In this document: positions 1 through 11,700 of the stretch, piece after piece | Layout of the letters: every line of letters starts with the position of its first letter | Position numbering within the stretch: the first letter of the stretch is position 1 | DNA from: Phoma sp. XZ068 | Lineage: Eukaryota > Ascomycota > Dothideomycetes > Pleosporales > Didymellaceae | Direction: 5' to 3' | Length of the DNA: 64,000 nucleotides | NCBI GenBank assembly: GCA_004835665.1 | Contig: RBKR01000001.1 | Coordinates: 3,038,001-3,102,000 of the forward strand | Translations under genes and position numbers: made by a program | Notes under the pieces: model-generated | Seen by the model: the letters and a program-made list of their open reading frames with translations, nothing else | Told to the model about the DNA's origin: nothing | Database searches by the model: none

Positions 1-1434
1 TCGGCGAACTTGCGGATGGAGTACTGTGCGAGGCCGGGGGTCTTGTCGGCGATGGTCTTGATGCGCTCGATGAGCTGCATCTCTGTGGCTCCGGCGCCGG
101 GTACTAGTCGGGCGTCGCGGGTGATGGCCTTTACTACGTTGACACCGTCGTCAATGGCGCGCTCGACGTCATCGAGGTGGTTCTGGGTAGCGCCACGCAG
201 GACGAGAGTCGCTGTTCGTGTCTGCTCGTTCTCTTGTCTGAATACAGTGACGCGGTCACCACCAATCTCCAGGGTCTCGACTACATCAATGGTACCCATC
301 TCATCGGGCATAGGGGCGCCCAGACGCGCCAGGGGTGTGGCGCCAACAACGCGGCATAACCGGCGGAGCTCGAACTTGGAGAGGATCTTAATGGTGAGCA
401 TGTTGTAGCGGTTGAGGTAGTGCTGTGCGAGCTCTCCGATGGTCGATCCAGCAACGACAACGCGGATACCGGAATCGTGCAGCTCCTTGATGGCCTGCTC
501 GACCTGCTGTTCTTCACCTTTGGTGAAATCCATCATCTCCTTTGCGTTGTGGAGGAGGACCGTTCCCTTGGTCTCGGTCTGCGAGATGTCGATGGGGCAC
601 GAGAAGACTCCGACCTTGGCCTTGGTGGCCTTTATGACGTTGCCCTCGGGGGATCTTGCGAAGACCATGCCCTTGACGACCTTGCTCTGCTCCAGCGCAC
701 CTCCCATGATCTTGACGACTCGGACGTTGTCGACGTTGAAGTTGACCGGGTTCTTGGGCAGTACGGCGAGGACGGCTTCAGCGACGAGATCGGCAAGGAA
801 GTCTTCGCTGCCAGACTGTTTGGCGGCGACGACGGTGCGGATGGCCTTTGCGAGCTCTTCTTGCGAACGGATGTCTTCGACCTTGTCGCATACCAGCTCT
901 GCGCTGCAATTAGCCTGAGTTCCTTGAAATGTTCCACATAGTACGTACCCTCCAGAGTCTTCTGTGCCGCGTTCTGTGCCTTCTCGTACCCCAAAACGAT
1001 GTCACTTGTCTTGAGACCCATGCGAATGAGCTCCTCCGCCTTCTTCAACAGCTCGCCGGCGAGGACGATGACAAGGTTTGTCGCATCGCCCATCTCTGCC
1101 TCCTGCTGCTGACTGGCCATGACTAGCAGCTTTGCAGCGGGGTGCACAACCTCGAGTTCCCTCAATATTGTCGCCGCGTCGGAGGTGAGGATCATCTTCT
1201 GGAGATGGTTGATGACGATCTTGTTGCGTCCATAGGGACCGAGGGAGGTCTGGACAGTCTGGGCAATCGTCCTGCAGGCATCGATGTTGCGAATGACGGC
1301 GCCATCCTCAGCGTCGTAGCTGTCGTGGGGTGGTTAGCAGAGTGCGCATATTGGTGGGGTTGCGTGGCTTCTCACTTCTGGTAGCCCTGCTTGAACAGCC
1401 CAGCGTTGGGGGCGTTGGGTATCGAGAGAGACAT
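1..1434 (-). CDS. CCT8: T-complex protein 1 subunit theta (CCT8), 3' part missing
   Basis: Subunit of the cytosolic TRiC/CCT chaperonin, which folds actin, tubulin and other proteins using ATP. Exons read complement(join(1..898, 949..~1320, ~1368..1434)). The start MSLSIPNAPNAGLFKQGYQ matches the theta-type N-terminus. The 50-nt intron 899..948 restores the frame from KTLE to ELVCDKVEDIRS, and a second short intron follows the first 19 codons. Group II chaperonin hallmarks are visible: SLGPYGRNK, DAATILRELEV, and GDATN where most subunits have GDGTN. The apical domain follows, and the window ends at about IADKTPGLAQYS, so the C-terminal equatorial part lies outside. It is divergent from mL46, with 756 bp between the start codons. 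Assignment to theta rather than another CCT subunit rests on the N-terminus and the ELEVVHPAAK stretch. Confidence 0.93.
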
Positions 1435-2190
1435 GTTGGCGGTATGTGAGGGGTATCTGGGGTTTGGGTCGTGCCTGGGAGCTCAGCGCGGGACGCGTAA
1501 ATTTACAGAGGCCCTACAGAAGGCTTGGCAGTCGGAGAAAACATCAAGTAAACGCCGCCATGAGGGGAGCAGCAGCAGCAACCAACACAATACGCAAGGC
1601 ATGCAATTGTGAGAACTGGTGTGATCTGCTCCTCTCATCTGTTTGATAGCAACACGTGCAGTGCCGTTACACCCTGACATTCGTCCTTCACACAGAACGT
1701 GAAGATGCAGGGTCCAGAGAACGCTCGAAGTGCACGCATATTTGCAAGCATCAAGTCCGCAAAGACTATGAAGACTTCCAAAGCAGATGATTACCGCGCT
1801 GCCACTGTAAGAGCAAGCATGCGGTGTGATCTTTGTGCTCCTGTGAATTCTTCACATGCAGAAACATCACGGAAAAAGATGTGAGCAAAATCTATCTAGC
1901 TGTACGCCTTGGAACAATATTGAAGGTACTGCTAGCGAAAAAGACTGCTCGATCCCTCTAGGCACCATTAAATGACCAGCGTCTGGTAGAAGAAAAAAGC
2001 GACACGCTGGAGATAAGGAGGGCCATATAGAAGTAAAGAGCGTCTCTCTGCAGGAAGTTTTCAGTTTTGTTGCGCCGCGCATGACTAAGCGCGCTAGGCC
2101 CAATGCACGAACCTCCGCTCCCCGAACTTTTCGAATCGCTGGTTTGATGAGACGCACGACGTCCATCACAGAGGAGCCAAGGACAGGACG
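1435..2190. other. Divergent intergenic region, CCT8 / mL46
   Basis: This 756-bp stretch lies between the start codons of two divergently transcribed housekeeping genes and must hold both promoters and 5' leaders. I see no convincing TATA box, RNA gene or repeat. The open frames across it on both strands have no recognisable protein signature and are treated as chance ORFs. Confidence 0.6.
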
Positions 2191-3332
2191 ATGAACGCCG
2201 GCCAGCAGACAACACGGCGGGTGGCCGCGAGAGCAGGTCCGCATTTGCACGCCTTGCCATTGATACCGCTTGCTGATGAACCCAGGCCAGTCGATATGCC
2301 GCTCATGTAGAAGCACCACCTCGCGCAACACCTACGCAACCGCCGCCGCCGCTACCCCGTCGTCCGAAGACGCCCTTGCCCAGCATGTTCCCCCGGTTGC
2401 GCAATCCTCCCCCTCGACCTCGTATGCCGTCAATGCTGGCGTGGTGCTCTCCCGCCCGCCCCAGATCACGCGCGACCTGCACCCCTTCGAGGCCGCCTTT
2501 TTCCTGTACCAGAAGCGGCTGAATGAGCGCCTCGCGCTGCCCTTCACACGGTACTTTTACTTCAAGGCGCGCACGCCCGCCGACCGCGAGTGGAAGCGGA
2601 AAATGGCGCAGCGCCTCACCCCGGCACGCGACATTGGGCGGTACAAGGGGTACGGCGAGGAGGCGTGGAACGACGAAGTGCTTGTCGGGGCCAAGGAAAG
2701 CGAGCTCCAATGGCAGGTTGACCGTTTGCTGGAGGATGCGGAGACGACGGGAGCTGAGGAGGAGAGCGGCGTTGCTGCTGCAGCCGCGAACGCAGTCAAG
2801 AACGAGCGCGAGGCGCTTGAGCGACCGCCGCCACGAGAGACAGAGGCAGATCTGAAGAACGACACGAAGAGCCTGGCGCGAGCGCTGCAGAGGACGCTGT
2901 ACCTGCTTGTCAAGAACAAGGAGGGGCGGTGGGAGTTCCCGCAGGATAGGCTGAGGGACGAGAACTTGCACGGCGTACGTGTCCCAATTCCCCTACAACA
3001 TCGACATTGAAAACACCTGCTAACAATCCCAGGCCGCGCAACGCATCATCACCCAGTCCGGCGGCCCCAACATGAACACCTGGCTCGTCGGCCACGTGCC
3101 CATCGGCCACTTCCAGCACGCCTACAAGACGCCCCTCCTGACCTCCACCGGGCTACAAGAGCAAGGCTCCAAGACCTTCTTCCTGAAGGCGCGCATAATG
3201 GCCGGCCAGGCTAATCTTGCGGACAACAAGCTGGGTCTGCAGGACTTCAAGTGGCTGCACAAGGACGAGCTGAAGACGGCCGTTGACGGCGACTACTGGC
3301 GCCAGATCAAGAACATGCTTGCTGAGCGGTAA
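2191..3332 (+). CDS. Mitochondrial large-subunit ribosomal protein mL46 (yeast MRPL17 family)
   Basis: Protein of the mitochondrial ribosome large subunit with a degenerate Nudix fold. Exons are join(2191..2236, 2286..2974, 3033..3332), giving 344 aa. The true ATG at 2191 is in a small first exon. A 49-nt intron with a TGCTGAT branch site joins it to GQSICRSCRSTT, which gives a basic, Arg/Ser-rich N-terminus typical of a mitochondrial presequence. The second intron (2975..3032) joins ENLHG to AAQRIITQSGG. The recognisable core is RWEFPQDRL, WLVGHVPIGHF, KTFFLKARI and DFKWLHKDEL. The region around residues 150-230 is low-complexity and Ala/Glu-rich. The gene is convergent with the next gene; 380 bp separate the stop codons. 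Confidence 0.9.
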
Positions 3333-3712
3333 TGTGGCCCTGTTGTTTGGGCTGTCAGGATGTGTAGAATATGCATGTGGAAAACTTCATGTAGAATCAT
3401 TGTACAGTAACTAGGTGAAGAGCGAAAGCATTGTTGGAGCATGTTAAATATCAAGAAGTCTCACAGTTTGACTTTACGGTGCCACATATTTTCTAAAAAC
3501 AGAAAAAAAAATACTGCTAGTTGATGCAGCTATCTATCCTAATCCTGATGCAAGGGGGTTGTCGTTCCGCAGCGCGGTTCCGACCTTTGGGTATCGCTGT
3601 AATGCTCCGATGGCTATCTATGCACTTAATCAAACTCCCGTTCCTCATCCAAATCCACACCTTCGTCATGTGATCCGCGCTTACTCTTGCTCGATGAACT
3701 GTGCGGTGTGTC
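3333..3712. other. Convergent intergenic region with an open extension of the minus-strand gene
   Basis: Holds the 3' UTRs of mL46 (plus) and the unknown minus-strand gene. An AT-rich segment at 3480-3520 may serve polyadenylation. On the minus strand, 3629..3712 continues the frame of the upstream gene for 28 sense codons beyond its TAG and ends at a TAA (3626-3628). See the findings. Confidence 0.5.
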
Positions 3713-4919
3713 CTACGCTTGCCCCAGTGGGGCTCCGAAGTTCAATGGCGCCGTCTTCTTCAGAGTCACCCCGTCCACAGGTCTGATCTCAGATGTGCGC
3801 GAATCTGCTGATCCTTGGCGGCTGAGAGGCGGTCCTTCCTCTGCAGCGCCATCGACTTGCTGTTGCTGCTGCGCGATCTTGCTGAGTTCCTCGTCCAGTG
3901 CGGAAAGCAAGATATTATCCTGGCTGCCATCGACTGGGTTTGGTGCAAGAGTGAGTGGGCCTGTCAGTCCAATATCTTCCTGCGGTGTCCTCGACGGGCT
4001 CTCCTCTCTCGAGTGCGTCTCCGTGTCTGCATCCTCGCTGGGATCTTGCTCGACGATCAATTCATGCACTGGAAGTGACTGCAATTTCTCAGGCACGACC
4101 GGGTTGAGGTGTTGCTGCCCAGGAGGTTGCTTCTTGGGCGTGTCCGGAGATGGCGATCTTGGAAACAGTGGCGTGTGGCCCGCATGTCGCTTGTTGGCCT
4201 CTGGTACCGGCGACAAGACAATAGCAGATGGCGGTGGTGAGATCGGTACTTCGTCGTCAAGCGCCTCGATTGCTGGCATTTCCGGGGACGGCAAGTCAAT
4301 GTGCGCCACAAAATTTGGACGGTTCTGGCGCCTGGCCAGCAGTGGTGATGTTAACATGGTTGGGACTTGTTCTGTGGACGGCTTCTTTGACTGTGGCGGC
4401 GTCTGCGGTTGTCCGCGCATCTCTGAATGTGATACCGATTGAAGGTCGGCAACACACTGCTCCTTGGTTGTTAATGGTTCGTCCGGTGGCGTGCTGGTGT
4501 CAGGGTATAGGGAGAAGTGCGCTTCTGGACGAACAATATTCTTTTGCATCAGTCCAGCCCACTCAGTCTGCGAACCAGCATCGACGTAGTTCGCCATGAC
4601 GAGGTGCACATGCACACTGCAAGCGGTTAGTCCCCTGACGCAAGAGCTGGGTCAAAGGGTTACCGTACCGATCTAGCGGACGCTTGTGATGGATTGCCGA
4701 GCAATGCCACGGCTGGATGTGAGGTGTCGCGTGGTAATAGCTAGCTTGGTCGCGCCGAGTGCCAGAGCGAACGACGTGAAGATGGATGTTGTTTGATGAA
4801 GACGGAGTAAAACTGCGGGGGTGGAGTGTAGAAATGCTGGCGTGGGTTGTTGTCGTATTAGGAAGCGCGATCTGCAAGGATCCACATGCGGTGGAAAGGA
4901 TGCAGCTGCCGACCTGCAT
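3713..4919 (-). CDS. Unrecognised Pro/Ser-rich protein, ~384 aa
   Basis: I do not recognise this protein. Exons are complement(join(3713..4616, 4669..4919)). The 52-nt intron has a GTACGG donor and a TTGCAG acceptor and joins RPLDR to VHVHLVMANYVDAG. The N-terminal ~125 residues, including PWHCSAIHHKRPLDR and the His/aromatic-rich stretch, look like the ordered part. The rest is disordered, rich in Pro/Ser/Thr/Glu, with a Gln run (AQQQQQVD) near the C-terminus. Many SP and TP sites suggest phosphorylation, which is inference. The start at 4919 is the first in-frame ATG and is not certain. An in-frame TAG at 3713-3715 is followed by 28 plausible-looking codons, so the annotated end is also uncertain. 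Confidence 0.6.
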
Positions 4920-5662
4920 CGCACAACGTCATAAGCAGGAACAGCCGCGTACCTGAACCGAGCGACCGTTCTACAGCACCATTTGACGGCCACGACAGCG
5001 GGAGCCATGCAAGTCCCAAACAGGCCTGTGCCTCGCCCCAGATTCACCCGCGGTGGAGTGGGTTGATATACGAGCCTTGTTCAAGCCACAGCGCGGTACA
5101 GTGGATCTGCATGTCATCATGCGAGAGCTGACCCTATCTTGGCCATCGCGGCCCCTCACGGGGCACAGCATTGCGAGATGATTACCCTGCATTTCTGGCA
5201 GGCCAACGCATTCTTCACTTGTACACCTAGCTACCAGGCCTTGCGATAGCGATTGCTTGTGCGGATTAGCATCGACCGACGGGCAGAAACGGTCCGAGAA
5301 GATCTCAGAACGTCTTGGAAACCTTCCCGCCTTGTCAGCCACGGGGAGGGGTATGACCAAGTTTTGCAGCTTTCGAGACCCTTCAAGTATATGAGGTTAT
5401 CCTGGAACTTTAAACATCGCCAGTTTTCTCGTTTTCGCGCAGACGACTCTTTGGATTTAAGCTATTCAACCCTTGCATTTAGTGCAGATCACGCCCACCA
5501 ATCCGGGACAATACAAATTGTCAAGTTGGGTCAAGCCCTCATCCGACCAACTGGGCAGACCTTATCGGTGACCAGAAGTGTTCTTTCCGCTGGAATTGAA
5601 CACCGCTAGCTGTCGAGTTTTGAAGGCCTGATCAACGTCAGGAAACAAGAGCAGTCGCCAAA
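4920..5662. other. Divergent intergenic region
   Basis: 743 bp between the divergent unknown gene and the alpha/beta hydrolase. It carries the promoters and 5' leaders of both. No RNA gene, repeat or convincing TATA box was seen; open frames here have no coding character I could recognise. Confidence 0.5.
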
Positions 5663-7176
5663 ATGGTGCACTTGTTTCAAAGGGCGAAAGATTACGCCAA
5701 GCAACCGGAATCGAAGCCTGTATTGGAGCCAACGCTGACGCCGGTACAAGAGACGCCTGTACAAGACAAGCCGAGACAAGAGAAGCTTGTACAAGAAGAT
5801 ACAGATCCGGTCTCATCCGCGGAGCGCGTTGTTCACGATGCTGCAATGAAGTGCAATCCTGGGACCCCAGTGTTGGGCAATATTCGTGCATCTGAGGAAG
5901 ACTTTACAGGCTTTCCGGAACCAGAGATATCATCAATACCGCTCGAAGGCAAGCATGGCGCGAGGATCCACTACACATATTACCCAGCTTCTTCGTCGAA
6001 GCTGGGCCACCCAAATCCTTTCGCGCAGTCGCTTATCATATTCTTGAATGGTCTGATGCTGCCTAGAAGCTCATGGGACCAGAGCATAAACGCTTTCCTG
6101 GAGAGGCGAGTCGTGGCAGGTCTGCCGTACCCTGCCCTATTGAGTTACGATCGCTTCGGGCAAGGAGGTTCAGATCGTGATCCCACCGACCAAGAGCCTC
6201 CTCCATGTCACGGACATGATGCAATGTCTGCAGTCCGTGATCTTAGGCAGTTCACCTTGCAGATTTGGAAAGAGCATTTGGAAAGATCGAGCCCATCTCA
6301 GTTTCCCTGCATTGTCTTTGTGTGCAACAGCATTGGATGTGCCATCGCACGGCTGTTCGCGCAAAAATATCCTGGGACTGTTGTAGGCATGTTGTTCCTC
6401 GACAGCATTATGGCTAATTCAGATTACACCAACATGTGGCCAGATCCGGACGCTCCCGGGTTCGACCCGCACTCCTTACCTGGCGATGTGACAGCGGACG
6501 AAGTGAGAGATACCAGGGAAAGGTACAGGAAGATGTTCCATCCCGACGTACCAAATATGGAGGGCCTCTCAAGACGCAACCTGGCTACGCTATTACCAGA
6601 TTCTGACGGGCCCAGACTGGAAGGCTGGGGCGGCACTGGGCCATACCTTACAGTAGTGGGACACGATTGGGAGACATTTGCTGAGCAATCTTGTATGTGC
6701 GCTCCTTCTTCTACCTCAAGATGCAGAGCGGACCATCAAGTGTACGACTGGTGACATTTTCCTCATTAAGCTAACTTTACCTATAAAGATCAAGGCTCCC
6801 TCCATACACCTAAGGTTTTGACAATGACCTACGCGAACCCAATCTGGCAGGCATACAACTCAGACCTTACGCGCATCACCGACGACGGCAAGGCCATTGG
6901 TCCGCTCATAGCAATCAACTGTGGGCACTTCATCCAGAAAGACAGCCCCAAGTTTGTTTGCGAGGAGCTGATATCCCTGCTTGATCGGGTTGTGAACCGA
7001 GTTGAGCAACTCAGTGAACGGGTCAGTCTCTATTGTGTTTAATACTAACTTTCGTATAAGTGCTGATCAGACTATAGACACCTGAAATCAGGAGAGAAAT
7101 GATCCGTCATAGCACAGACTACGGCTTTCACCGGCAGAGTTCGAACGAGTATCCATACTACGGCGGTGAAATATGA
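5663..7176 (+). CDS. Alpha/beta hydrolase fold protein
   Basis: Predicted serine hydrolase of unknown substrate. Exons are join(5663..6692, 6789..7021, 7078..7176), giving 453 aa. Introns of 96 and 56 nt are supported by GTATGT/GTCAGT donors, a CTGAT branch site and AAG/TAG acceptors. The last exon adds a 33-codon tail ending GGEI. After a low-complexity N-terminus rich in Gln, Pro and Lys, the fold begins with IIFLNGLMLPRSSWDQ, then YDRFGQGGSDRDP (oxyanion-loop region). The nucleophile elbow is FVCNSIGCAIA, with Cys in place of the usual first Gly of GxSxG. The likely catalytic His lies in INCGHFIQKDSP, and an Asp candidate in FLDSI. No signal peptide or membrane segment is evident. Family assignment is good; the substrate cannot be inferred. 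Confidence 0.85.
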
Positions 7177-7509
7177 TGCCTATAAGGAGGGAGTGGGATG
7201 GCAAGACATTAGCAGATGTGTCACGAACACTGTAATTGTGAATACCCAACGCAAAGCCTGAACATAATGTTAATCATATACGATTCATATGCGACGTCAT
7301 GCAAGCGCGTTGGTGTGGCGTCAGCGATTCTAAGCCGCACTAAATTAGCGCGAGGTCCGAGCTCTCCCCGGATTATCAACCAACACGAACTTTCTTTCAG
7401 TTGCGCTAGAATGTGTGAACAGAACATTCTTCCCACAAGCCAGCTTCAGACACGCCTTACACTCACCTCTCAATCGTCCCCCGACCCTTCACCTGTCCGC
7501 AGACCCACT
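7177..7509. other. Intergenic region upstream of CWC24
   Basis: 333 bp between the hydrolase stop and the CWC24 ATG. An open frame runs through it in phase with CWC24, but the family start MEAPVVKFKKRG at 7510 fits better. No other feature seen. Confidence 0.5.
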
Positions 7510-8430
7510 ATGGAAGCACCTGTCGTAAAGTTCAAGAAACGAGGCGCAAAAGCCGCTCCCCGCAAGGTCGCACCGCCACCACCGCGCTCCGACTCAGACG
7601 ATTTCTCTTCAGGTTCAGAGGCCGAAGGCGAAGATGGTCGCGTAGTGAAACGGCGCAAGGTTAACGGCAACGCCCTGAAAGCATCAACCGCAGACCAGAA
7701 GCCCAGCACAGCAGGTCTCGAAGGCACAACGCAATACGAAGCCAACCGCTCCGCGACAATAGAGGCGAGCAACGATGCGACGAAACAATCGAACTGGTTC
7801 GAAGGCGACGACGACCTGAGCTCGAAGAATCTCCTCGGCAGCACACGCGCGAAACCGACCACGTTCATCGAGAAGAGCGTCGATGCGCCCACACGACAAG
7901 TCGGCCCTCAGAAGTCTTCCTCCAATGTCCGCACAATCACAGTCACGGATTACACACCTGATGTCTGTAAAGACTACAAACAAACAGGCTTCTGTGGCTT
8001 CGGCGACAACTGCAAGTTCCTGCACGCTCGAGAAGACTATGCTGCAGGCTGGAAGCTTGATCGCGACTGGGAGATGTCGACGAAGGGCAAGAAACCTGGT
8101 GGCACAGTCGTCGCATCAGCGAATCGCGACGAGAAGGAGAAAGACGAAGACGGCGTGGATTTGGCCCTGTTGGAGAAAATACCCTTTGCATGCATCATAT
8201 GCAAGAAGCCCTACAAGACCCCGATCATAACAAAGTGCGGGCACTACTTCTGCGAGGCGTGTGCGCTGAAGCGGTATAGGAAGGATCCGACATGTGCAGC
8301 GTGTAATGCAAAGACATATGGAGTGTTCAACGGGGCAAAGAATCTGCAGAGATTGCTGGAGAAGAAGCAGAAGTGGGAGGATAAGAAGAAGGCCGAAGCG
8401 GAGGCAGCGGAGAAGGAAAATGAGGATTAA
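7510..8430 (+). CDS. CWC24: Pre-mRNA-splicing factor CWC24
   Basis: Spliceosomal factor of the Bact stage; the yeast protein contacts the 5' splice site before the first step. It is a single exon of 306 aa. The N-terminus KFKKRGAKAAPRK, then an acidic/disordered stretch, matches the family. A CCCH zinc finger lies at about residues 157-183 (VCKDYKQTGFCGFGDNCKFLH). A C3HC4 RING finger lies at about 225-262 (CIICKKPYKTPIITKCGHYF and the following CEAC...CAAC pairs). The C-terminus is a Lys/Glu-rich helix. The frame is open upstream to about 7216, but the first part of that extension does not resemble CWC24, so the ATG at 7510 is preferred. Confidence 0.93.
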   Translation: MEAPVVKFKKRGAKAAPRKVAPPPPRSDSDDFSSGSEAEGEDGRVVKRRKVNGNALKASTADQKPSTAGLEGTTQYEANRSATIEASNDATKQSNWFEGDDDLSSKNLLGSTRAKPTTFIEKSVDAPTRQVGPQKSSSNVRTITVTDYTPDVCKDYKQTGFCGFGDNCKFLHAREDYAAGWKLDRDWEMSTKGKKPGGTVVASANRDEKEKDEDGVDLALLEKIPFACIICKKPYKTPIITKCGHYFCEACALKRYRKDPTCAACNAKTYGVFNGAKNLQRLLEKKQKWEDKKKAEAEAAEKENED

Positions 8431-8771
8431 TAGAAAGGCTCGTTCTAATTTGCAGAACTCAGAGCTAGATTTCGTCAAATTATGTGATACCCATGTACAT
8501 CAGAGTCCATTACAAGTATCTACGTGGACCTTGTGTTGATCCTGTGCTACATTCAATCATAAGCAAGCAGACGTATTCGAGCTGATCATCCCCGGAGTTT
8601 AATTTTGATAATAGGCAGAATGAGATCATTTCATATCACGAGAACACGCGTTGAAGTTCGCTAGCGCTACCACTAGTGCGCGGGGCTCTGCCGTACTGGT
8701 TAAGTCCAGCACGCCTCAATGCTTCACCTTGAACATCAGCATTTTCAATATTGTTATCTCCAATTGCCACA
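8431..8771. other. Intergenic region
   Basis: 341 bp between CWC24 and the next gene on the same strand. I see no recognisable element beyond an AT-rich 3' UTR-like part (8440-8620). Confidence 0.5.
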
Positions 8772-11700
8772 ATGGCAGCCATCTGTCGTGCCAGGCTGCT
8801 CTCCGACCTCAGTGGCCAGACAGCCTGTGACAGGGAGGCAACATCGACTGATGGACGTTTGTGCGCGTTTCATTCTCGTCAATGTCAAGGTAAGAACTCG
8901 GCTGGCCCTAACTAGAGCATCACAATGTTCCAGTAGCGAGCGACGTGCAGCCAACCAATGAGTCAATATCTTACAACATACAGCTCTATATCGCGGATAT
9001 AAGAGGCGAAATGCAGAACTTGAAAATTTATCGAGCCAGCAACCACCTTATCTCGCAAGCAAGAAAGGCTCTGTAGCATCCCAGGACTTTGTAGACGTCG
9101 TTGATGAAGCGACACTCACAACAGTATACCACTATCTATTTAAAACATATCAATTACTTGACCGAGTCATCCGAGCACGCAAGCTGCACCACAGCCATTT
9201 CTTCGCCATTGATAACGACTATGGCCACCAGAAGTATCTTGATAAGCTTCTCAACGACAAGCAGAACATGACCAAATCTCTAGAGAAGCTCGGAAAACGT
9301 GCAGCAACTGTCTTGTACGAAGAGAAGCAGTGGTTTAACTGGGTCAAAGAAACCCAAGCAAAAGAGGAGAAAGAAGGAGAGTCCGAGTCCAAGAAGGTCA
9401 AGCTCGAGTCTTTACTGTTCCAACGACACCAAAAGGAAATCAAGCGACAGCAGCGGGAGATGAAAGCGCGGGAGGATCAAAAGCAGCAAGAACAGTATCT
9501 GGACGAAACGTACAAGCAGCGTCTGTCGGATATGTCCGAAGAGGAGCAAGACGAATGGGACCCTATCAAGAACGTCTATGGCAACGAGCGAGAGTCTTAT
9601 GTCGAGCTCATCAAGTACTTCCTTATGCTGCAGGAGCAGGAGCCTAGCACCGCAACTGAGGACGCACCTACTGAGGCCGATGTTCCCATGGCCGAAGCTG
9701 CTTCCGGATCGACTGCTCCTGCAAAGCCACTGTCCAAAAGTGCCAAAAAGAGGGTGAGGAAGGTCAATGCGGAAACCAAGAAGCTGGCAGATCCAACACA
9801 AGGGAAGGAAGAGGGGAGAGGAGCAAACATGATTGAGATGGAAACCAAGGCGAAAATGCAAGAACGCCTGCGCAATCCTGTCAAATTCGAGAGAGCAGCA
9901 GGCTGGTACATACAGAGTGAAGGTGGAAATGGCTACGACACCCAGACGCCCATCATCCCCGACGATGAGATCGAGCAGCTATTGGAAGAAGTTGCTGAGA
10001 TCAAGAACTTCCTCTTCTGCCGACTACTGCTTACGCAGTCAACTCTCCTCTCAGCCGCACTCAAGGCTGAAAGTATCGACGAGTTCCTCGCGAGCGAAGA
10101 GGTCACACGTGAGCATCTTCGCGATCTATGTTTGAAACTTGAGCGGCCGGTGCTGCAGGACGTTCGCGATGCATGTGCGGATTTCATTCGCGAAAGAGAT
10201 GGAGTAGAAGATCTTGAAGAACCCAAACAAGAGGAGGAGCCTGTCGACTATGAAGATACGTACAAGACACCTGAAAAGTACCGGCTCGTCTACAAAAAGG
10301 GCAAGGTTCCGGATAAGTTCCAGACGAAGCGCGAAAGGGCTGCAAGGGAAGCCAGCAAAAAGCCAAGGGACATGTTTAATGATGAGCAAGATGGTGTCCT
10401 CGACTTTGGCAAGGTCACAGACGAGAGCCAGTACGCTCGCAAGCGAACCCGCATCAAAATTTGTGGCCGATATATGTACAACTACCCCAGCGAGAAGGCC
10501 CTTACACGCGGTGGTTGGTTTCACTTCTCGATCATTGCCAAAGACTCCGATCTATTCGATGCTGTTGAGCTCTGCCGCAACTGGAACGAGTTTTTCGAAC
10601 TGAACATTCTCTGCTTGTATCACTACTTCCCAGCACCGAAATGGACCAAGTTCATTGGCGATCTAGCGCGCCAACAGCTGCTCCAGCTGGGATTTATACC
10701 ATATTTCCATGGCGACACGGCAGAGAAGGTTACCAACTACTTCCAGACCGGGAGCCGTGGAATGACTCGTCGAGCGCATCAGCACACAGAGATGAGGAAC
10801 TTTGTGTGCGGCCACATCAAACGTGACGATCCAGTTAGCCGGCGCTTCATACAATATCTCGCCATGGAAACGTGGGAGCTACGTGCTTTGGTACGAGACG
10901 CGAAGACTGGCCGCGTCCTCATATCGCCCCCTGAAAAAGAGCTGTGGCTGCTCCGTGAGAAGAGCGGTTGGGGCAGGGCCAGCAGAAACGAGTACGACGT
11001 CGTGGGAGAAATCGGCCCCTCCTTTTTCGAAGCGATGGACAAATCTCGCAAATGGCATTTTGGTTTCGAAGAGTTCTATGACGTTTATATCTGGGACTCG
11101 AGTCCAGGCCGCTCGTTCTTCACCTTGCAGAGGAAGATTGAGGAAGTGCTCACTCGCGCCATGAGGGTGCGAGAGCTCAAAGACATGTTCTCGACTGCTG
11201 GTCCGATCCTGAAGACCTTGACCAAAGACCCAGTCACTGAGCGGGTACGAAGCATCAAGCCAGGCGAACAGGCAGAGAGCATCTGGGACGGTCTCGACCA
11301 AAATGCCCGAGCCTGGTCATGGTCACCACAAGGGGGTTTTGCAAAGGAGGGTTTCGAGGACAGCTACAAGTACACTGAAGCGGATGAGGTGGAGGACGCG
11401 TACTTGTTCCCTCTCGAAAATTCCGGTCTGCTGCCCAACGATCTTTACCATCACGTTCCCAGCGCTATGGAAATGTTTGAGCAAGGCCCGCTTGATATCC
11501 GCAGATTCGCTGCAGACTTGGATACCGACGATGAGCCCGAATCTTCAGAAGGTACAGACCTGGGCGAAGCGGAGGATGACGGCGATTCCGACTGGGTGGA
11601 TGATAGTGATGTCGAGGGTGAGTACATCACGAAGCGCGTGCACCCACCGCTTCCCCCTGAAGAACCCGAGGACGGGGAGAAGGCAAATCAAATCCTCAGA

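Noticed and set aside
420..941. Plus-strand ORFs of 159-173 codons over CCT8
   Set aside because: They are antisense to conserved CCT8 exons and have no domain; shadow frames.
1867..2331. Minus-strand 154-codon ORF between CCT8 and mL46
   Set aside because: It overlaps the mL46 first exon and intron, and shows no recognisable protein feature.
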